A stretch of DNA of 64,000 nt, from contig CP087220.1 in assembly GCA_020912385.1 (NCBI GenBank), forward strand, positions 1,302,001-1,366,000, in the 5' to 3' direction. Shown here piece by piece: positions 58,233 through 64,000 of the stretch (positions within the stretch are counted from its first letter, which is position 1; the number at the start of each line of letters is the position of its first letter). A program made the translations under genes and the position numbers. A model generated the notes under the pieces. It worked only from the letters and a program-made list of their open reading frames with translations. It did not search any database and was not told the DNA's origin. Source of the DNA: Neofusicoccum parvum (Eukaryota; Ascomycota; Dothideomycetes; Botryosphaeriales; Botryosphaeriaceae).

Positions 58233-60731
58233 TTAGATGAGCTGAGTGAAGGCACGGTTGAGGGGAGAGCGGAGGGGTTTGACGTCCTTGTAGAAGTCGA
58301 TGGTGGCAATAGCGCGCTTGGAGATGCCCGCAGGAGTGAACTCGAACTTGGCGTAGACCTCCTTGTACGGGCCGGAGGCACCGAAGCGGTTGAGGCCGAA
58401 CTGCTCGTGAGAGTACTTCTCCCAGCCGAGGGTCGACATGACCTCGATGGAAAGCGAGGGGATACCGTCGGGGATGACGCTGAGGCGGTACTCCTTGGAC
58501 TGAGCATCGAAGACCTCAACGCAGGGCATGGAGACGACACGAGCCTTGACGCTGTGGTTGTCGGCAAGGTACTTGACGGCCTCCAGGGCAAGACCGACCT
58601 CGGAGCCAGTGGCAACGAGGGTGATGTTGGCAGACTTGTCCTCGTGAGCGACGTAGCCGCCCTTGATGGCGTTCTCGATGGTCGAGTTCTCGAGCTGGGG
58701 CAGGTTCTGGCGGGTAAGGGCAAGAATGCTGGGGGTCTCGTGGCTGGTGAGAGCCATGTAGTAGGCAGCAGAGGTCTCGTTGCCGTCAGCCGGGCGCCAG
58801 ACCATCATGTTGGGCAGGGCACGGAAGTGGGCAAGGGTCTCGATAGGCTGGTGAGTGGGGCCATCCTCGCCGAGACCGATGGAGTCGTGGGTAGCGACGT
58901 AGATGACACGCTGGCGAGAAAGGGAGGAGAGGCGGACGGCACCGGCGGCGTAAGAAACGAAGTTCAGGAAAGTGCCACCGGCGGGGATGAGGGTACCATA
59001 GGCCGCGATACCGTTCATGATGGCGGCCATACCGTGCTCACGCACACCGTAGCGGAGGTAGCGGCCGCTCCAGTCACCAATGCCGAGCTCCGGGGGCTGG
59101 AAGTCGACGGCGTTCTTCCAGCGGGTGTTGTTGGAGCCAGTCAGGTCAGCAGAGCCGGACAGAAGCTCGGGGATGACGTCATGGATGGCCTCCAGGACAG
59201 ACTCAGACAGCTTGCGGGAAGCAATGGCCGGGTCGGAAGGCTTGTACGTGGGGAGCTTCTTCTCCCAGCCCTCGGGCAGCTTGCCGCTCAGACGGCGAGC
59301 GAGATCGGTGTGCAGGTCCTTGTGCTCAGAGCCGTACTTCTCAAACAGCTGGTTCCACTCGGCCTCGAGAGCAGCACCCTCGGCAGCCTTCTTGTGATAC
59401 AGGTCGGTGACCTCCTTGGGGACGACGAAAGACTGCTCAGGGTCGAAGCCGAACAGCTTCTTGACGTGCTGGATATCATCGGCCTTGAGGGGGTTGCCGT
59501 GGACACCGCCGGTGCCCTGGAGCTTAGAGCCGAAGCCAATGGTGGTGGTGAGCCTGATCATGGAGGGCTTGTCCTTGACGGACTGAGCCTCCTTGATAGC
59601 AGCCTCAATGCCCTCGAGGTCGTTGTCGCCGTCCTTGACCCAGACGACGTGCCAGCCGTAGGCCTCGAACCTCTTGGTGACATCCTCAGTGAAGGCGCAC
59701 TTGGTGTCGCCATCTGGAAGTTGTTAGATCTGCTAGCTGCGTATCTGGTTTTTTTTAGTACTCACCAATGGAAATGTGGTTGTCATCGTAGACGGCAATG
59801 AGGTTGCCAAGCTTCAGGTGACCGGCGGTGGAGGCAGCCTCGCTGGCAATGCCCTCCATAGCGCAGCCATCACCGAAGAAGGTGTAGGTGTAGTTGTCAA
59901 TCAGGTTGTAACCGGGCTTGTTGAAGACAGCCGCGGTGTGAGCCTGAGCAATCGCGAGACCGACGGCGTTAGAGAAACCCTGGCCAAGAGGGCCAGTGGT
60001 GACCTCAATACCGGGGGTGTCGTGAGACTCGGGGTGGCCAGGAGTGATGCTGTCGATTTGCTGGGCGGAAATTAGTTCAATGCGCTCGCTGCTTCACGTG
60101 CACGGTACGTACGCGGAAGTTCTTGAGGTCGTCCAGGCTGACGGCGTAGCCGAACAGGTGGAGGAGAGCATACTGGAGCATGCAGCCGTGGCCGTTGCTA
60201 GAAATTCGCGTCAGTACTCGTGCACTCACTCGCTCGTGTCAAATTGTCAAAGCTCGCCACAACCGAAGGTAGCTCGAGGCCATTGCGTCAGCGGCTCCGG
60301 AGCACGCCCGCAGAGAAGTGCGGGCGGCCGCAGAGCTCCCGGCGCCCGCCCCGTACAGCTCACAATATCACGGCTCGGGCATTGGGAAGAGGGGGCGTGG
60401 GGGGTACGTACGAGAGCACGAATCTGTCGCGGTTCACCCAGTCGGGGTTCTTGGGGTTGAACTTCATGAACTTGTTGAACAGGACGTGCGAGACCGGGGC
60501 CATGCCCATGGGCGCGCCCGGATGGCCGGAGTTGGCCTTCGCGGTGGCATCGACCTACACCAGAGCGAGGGGTCAGCATTGGAGGTCGCAACCCGGGAGT
60601 GGCGGGGCTGGGGGTGCGGTGGGCGCGGGCGGGAGAGTGTTGAGGAGCTATGGCGGGGCAGCGATAAGAGCACTTACGGCCAGCGTCCGGATGGTGTTGA
60701 TGGCGAGCTGATCAATCTCTCCGTAAGGCAT
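58233..60731 (-). CDS. TKL1: Transketolase
   Basis: Six exons on the minus strand, about 685 residues, starting [38 protein letters not shown]. Later blocks: [55 protein letters not shown], the thiamine-diphosphate motif [20 protein letters not shown]...[51 protein letters not shown] and a C-terminal [14 protein letters not shown]. The cytosolic enzyme transfers two-carbon units between ketose and aldose phosphates in the pentose phosphate pathway, using thiamine diphosphate. All visible cofactor and substrate residues are intact. Codon use is strongly biased to C-ending codons, as for an abundant enzyme, and the 464-codon antisense frame is a result of that bias. Confidence 0.97.
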
Positions 60732-62485
60732 GGTGGGCAGATTGATGCAGACGATGGTGGAGGGGAAGAGAGGTTGGAGAGGATGGGAAGGTGTGGGAGG
60801 AGTGACGGAAGAAAAACACTTGAGGGAGCGGCGGGCTTGGGTGATGCAACTTTGGTGGGGCCACGGCCACCGGCGGCAGAGGGGCGACGAGCTGCGACCT
60901 CGACGTGCCCGACGCGCGACCGTGACAAAGCAGGCCTGGCGCGCTGACAACCCCGTCCGCCCATGAATCAGACAATTTATCCGGCCCTACCGCGCCTGCG
61001 CTTGCTTTTCCGCCCGCCGCAGTGCCTGCCGCTGCGACAGGACGAGTTGCGCCAAGTTCCACCCGTTTCCGCGGCAGCGGCACAGCGTTGCTGTCGACGG
61101 CCGCCCGAATTCCACGTGGGGGACGGCCGGGCTTGAATTGTTGCTGGGCTTCGTGCCACCGCGACTGCGTCCTGTTCACTCATCTAGTGGACTTTGCTCC
61201 GTCATCGGCTACCCGACGGCGCTGCCAATCCGAACGGGCGCCGAGCTTCACGGTGTTTGAGCTCCAGCAGCCCACACTTCCGTCCTGCAAGTGACCACTG
61301 AGCTGCCCACCGGAGCACTCGTGCGCCGGCCAGACCTTATCAGGCCGCCCTCCTGCGCCAACTTGCCCTGCGCCGCGGCCACCTTTATTTGTAAGGCTGG
61401 AGGCGCCCGTGACGCACCGCATCGTGAGTTCGTCCGCCGGCTGCTCTCCCCTCTGGAAATACATTTCCATAACCCCGCTATCGCCGCTACCCGCCTCTCA
61501 AATGCCGACATGCCAGCCTCGCGCCGTGGCTGCAATTGACGCGTCCAAAGGGGAAGGCTTCCATTTTCCCAGAGCTCGGAACTCGGTCCAGAATGTCGGC
61601 GTATGCCAACTAACGGTACGTGAAGCGGCCGTCTCTCGCCTCGCCTCCTTCACCCATTCCTGCTCTGCCTTGTTTCTCAGGAGACCTTCATTCATGGGAA
61701 TGTAGGATTCAGCTTCTGCCGTAATGTTATTTAAAGCTACTGCTACGTGATAGTAGTGCGGCTCTGCAGGCAAGGAAAAGAAAACACTAGGCCACTTATG
61801 CCGGCAAGACCCTGATGTCCGCCGGCAAGGATTAGGCTAAACAGAGCATCCGGGTATTTTTTCGACGTCGCGATCAGAGATAGAAATAGGATCACTCCAC
61901 GCCGCATTTCACTTGCCCAATGGCAGAGTGCATGGTAGCCACGGACTCGGATGTCATGGTGGATCTCACATGTCCGGCTGAATTCGTGGATCTCGCAGCA
62001 CGGCAAGCCTTCCGGTGGGTTGCAACTAGCGTTGCCGTCGCTAGAGGCTTAGTATCTCGTGGCACTGAAGTTTATTGAGCAGGTGAGGTGGTGGGCATTG
62101 GCATCGTTCTACTGTAATGAGTGACTGATGCCGGCGTTTGGGTCAGTTGTGAGCTCATCCGCATATATGGAGATGATTTGCTGCGGAGGCGGCCGTCTGT
62201 CTTCTAATGCGGCGTTGTCACGCAACTGTGGGAGGACATGAAAGTTCCTGGGGGTTTGATAGAGCCACAACGACGTCCACTTTCATTAGCATCCCTGCGC
62301 TGATCTGGAGGTTGCGCGACTCTGCCATGTGGCTGGCCAGGTGTACAGAGAATGCCTTTGATTCGCTCTAAACCGACAATACTGTACAGCTCTTCTTTTG
62401 CCTTGCAACCCGTGAAGCCGAGTATCCCACCGTTGTGCTGATGTACTCCAATCGCAAGCCCAGAACCCTTCCATTATAGCATGGC
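60732..62485. other. Transketolase promoter and MIC10 3' region
   Basis: 1.75 kb without a supported gene. It starts GC-rich near the transketolase start and becomes mixed. A 91-codon minus frame at 61,498-61,773 is unrecognised. Confidence 0.5.
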
Positions 62486-63025
62486 TCACGGCCTGTAAAC
62501 CCGCAGGCCGTCTTTCGAGGGGGAAGCGGCGTTCTTGAAGGACTGCATGCACAACGTGTCAGCACCAAGGCATCTGTCTGGCAGCTAGGGAGAATCAGGG
62601 CGATTGAGGCCTTACGTTGTCGCACTCTTCCCAGGCGCGGCCGGCACCGAAACCCAGACCAACGAAAGCAGGCCACGCGCGGCGCTTGAAGAGGAGAACG
62701 GAGAAGACAATGCCGAAGGAGAGGCCGAGACCAGAGCGGATGAGCATAGAGGAGAGGCAGCGGTCCCACTAGAGATGGCGCGTGAGATTAGCCAGGAGCT
62801 TCAGGGAGCAGTGTGCGCGCCGGCCAGGCTGACGGCTTGCGGGCGCGTGCAGCACTTGGACGCAGTCGCCACCTCGAGCGGACGCCCAGGATCCAGACGG
62901 GAGGCGATGGGCAGCACATCGGCGGCGTCTCAAAAACGCACCTTGTCGTTCAGCAGGGCCTCGCTCATGGGCCGGCTGGGGCGCGCGACGGGAGCGGCAG
63001 AGACGGGGGTATTTTCCTCAGCCAT
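62486..63025 (-). CDS. MIC10: MICOS subunit Mic10
   Basis: Three exons (62942-63025, 62616-62768, 62486-62542) give 97 residues, the usual size. Sequence: MAEENTPVSAAPVA then SEALLNDK|WDRCLSSMLIRSGLGLSFG, IVFSVLLFKRRAWPAFVGLG, FGAGRAWEECDN|SFKNAAS. Two membrane helices with glycine-rich GxGxGxG-type motifs (GLGLSFG and GLGFGAG) flank a basic KRR loop, the hallmark of Mic10. Mic10 oligomers bend the inner mitochondrial membrane at cristae junctions. The gene diverges from the URB2-like gene over about 310 bp. Confidence 0.93.
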
Positions 63026-63338
63026 TGCGGAGTCAGGGCGGCGGGACAAGCCAATTGGCGCGCAGAGCTTCGATCGGTCTGGATGCTGGGAGCTCTGACG
63101 TGGTGTTGGGATGGAGGAGGTGTTTGTGTCGCCAGCACGCCTCTCGTGGGTCCGTTGCGCTGTTTGACGTCGGCCTTGGCGCAGCGCGCGCACGGACCGG
63201 GCCTTTTGATCTGTTCGAAACGGCCTGCACCACCACCGCACAGCATCTCTCCTGCCCCAGGGCGCGTCTGGACATGGCTCCCATCGCCCAGGTACGCTGA
63301 ACGATCGCATTAGCCCCAAGACCGAGCCCCAGCCGCTG
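63026..63338. promoter_or_regulatory. Divergent promoter, MIC10 / URB2-like
   Basis: 313 bp between start codons transcribed in opposite directions. No specific factor site called. Confidence 0.5.
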
Positions 63339-64000
63339 ATGCCGCCGCCGCAGCCCATGGAACTCCCGTCCCTGCGCCGCCTGCTTGCTCTGGACAAAGA
63401 CTTCTCCACCTTCGACGAAAAACTCGACCACGCCACCCACATAATCGGCCAGCCCGATGGTGCAAAGCACCGGGACGATGCCCAGGACCCGCTGCTGTTC
63501 TACAAGGGCAGCCCGCGCACCGAATGGGTGCTGCGCTGGCTGCTGGGCAAGCTCAAGGCGGATGATCCGGAGGGCCTGAGTGCGCGCAGCAGCTGGGTCG
63601 CCTGGCAGCTGCTGCGCCAAGTCCTGCTCGGACTGCCTCCGGCCATCTCCGCGAAACTGCTCAACGCCCACGGCTTCCTGGCCATCCTAGAAAAGACCCT
63701 GCAGGAGAACTTTGCCGCCCGGGCCGGCAACCATAGGCTACAAGAGGAGGCAAGCGTGAAGAGGCGGAAAGACGGCAAGGCATCGCGCAAGAGGAAGCGC
63801 GACGGGACCCCCGTGGAGGAGCCGGAGCTGTCCGATCGCGAAAATCAGGAGCGGCTCGTATTGTTCGAGGCCGTGGCCGGGGCTACCATCGAAATTGCGG
63901 CCGCGTGCTTTGACGACTCGGAAAGCTACGAGAAGTCTGTGGCCGAACTACTAAAGTCTGTCCTGCGGACAACCACTGCTCAAGCTGCCCATCTGCTCCG
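63339..64000 (+). CDS. URB2: URB2/NPA2-family ribosome-biogenesis protein, 5' part only
   Basis: An open frame runs from ATG 63339 (MPPPQPMELPSLRRLLALDK) to the window edge without a stop, 220 codons. The pattern LRRLLALDKDFSTFDEKLDHA, TEWVLRWLLGKLK, SSWVAWQLLRQVLLGLPPAISAKLLNAHGFLAILEKTL, followed by a basic KRRKDGKASRKRKRD stretch and LVLFEAVAGATIEIAA, fits the helical N-terminus of fungal Urb2/Npa2, a nucleolar factor for early 60S ribosomal subunit assembly. The first in-frame ATG after an upstream stop (TGA near 63,207) was chosen; a second ATG lies 18 nt on. Truncated by the window, so the full length and C-terminal domain are not seen. Confidence 0.7.
   Translation, partial: MPPPQPMELPSLRRLLALDKDFSTFDEKLDHATHIIGQPDGAKHRDDAQDPLLFYKGSPRTEWVLRWLLGKLKADDPEGLSARSSWVAWQLLRQVLLGLPPAISAKLLNAHGFLAILEKTLQENFAARAGNHRLQEEASVKRRKDGKASRKRKRDGTPVEEPELSDRENQERLVLFEAVAGATIEIAAACFDDSESYEKSVAELLKSVLRTTTAQAAHLL

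Noticed and set aside
58407..59801. 464-codon open frame antisense to transketolase
   Set aside because: Same cause: codon bias of a highly expressed gene.

Overview
This window is nuclear DNA of a filamentous ascomycete (Pezizomycotina; a Dothideomycete is my guess, but the sequence does not fix the class). Genes are broken by short introns of about 45-80 nt, intergenic DNA is GC-rich and pyrimidine-rich, and several families typical of moulds are present: HET proteins, a PTH11-like CFEM receptor, fungal GMC oxidoreductase, GH92 and GH3 enzymes. Coordinates below span start to stop codon, introns included. Exon junctions were read by eye from splice sites and frame continuity.

Layout, left to right. 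1.3-6.1 kb (+): a cysteine-rich single-pass surface protein, a SAM35/metaxin-like mitochondrial import protein, and a SAM methyltransferase. 6.4-11.3 kb (-): a HET protein and a damaged member of a C2H2 zinc-finger family. 11.7-21.4 kb: a carbohydrate block with an MFS sugar transporter (-), a secreted GH92 alpha-mannosidase (-) and a secreted GH3/PA14 glycosidase (+), the two enzymes diverging from one 650-bp promoter. 22.2-29.8 kb: 7.6 kb without a convincing gene, holding a tRNA-like stretch and three tandem copies of a hairpin-rich element. 29.8-38.2 kb (+): a LIM-domain protein, inositol-3-phosphate synthase (INO1) with an upstream ORF, and an OB-fold nucleic-acid-binding protein. 38.5-44.1 kb (-): two more C2H2 family members flanking a relic polyketide synthase ketosynthase. 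45.4-50.9 kb: a GMC oxidoreductase (-) diverging from a CFEM receptor (+). 51.9-57.5 kb: a decayed HET fragment (+), an alkaline ceramidase (-), a fourth C2H2 gene (-) and a small membrane protein (-). 58.2-64 kb: transketolase (-), MIC10 (-), and the 5' part of an URB2/NPA2-type ribosome-biogenesis gene (+) running off the window.

Housekeeping genes (SAM35, INO1, TKL1, MIC10, URB2) alternate with accessory genes. The accessory part is dominated by HET proteins and the four-copy C2H2 family, all four on the minus strand and three sharing the same two intron positions. Other themes are four candidate GC-AG introns and a coding-strand switch from C-rich to G-rich inside many genes. The most unusual item is the tandem hairpin array at 23.7-24.2 kb, where stems are kept while their sequence changes.
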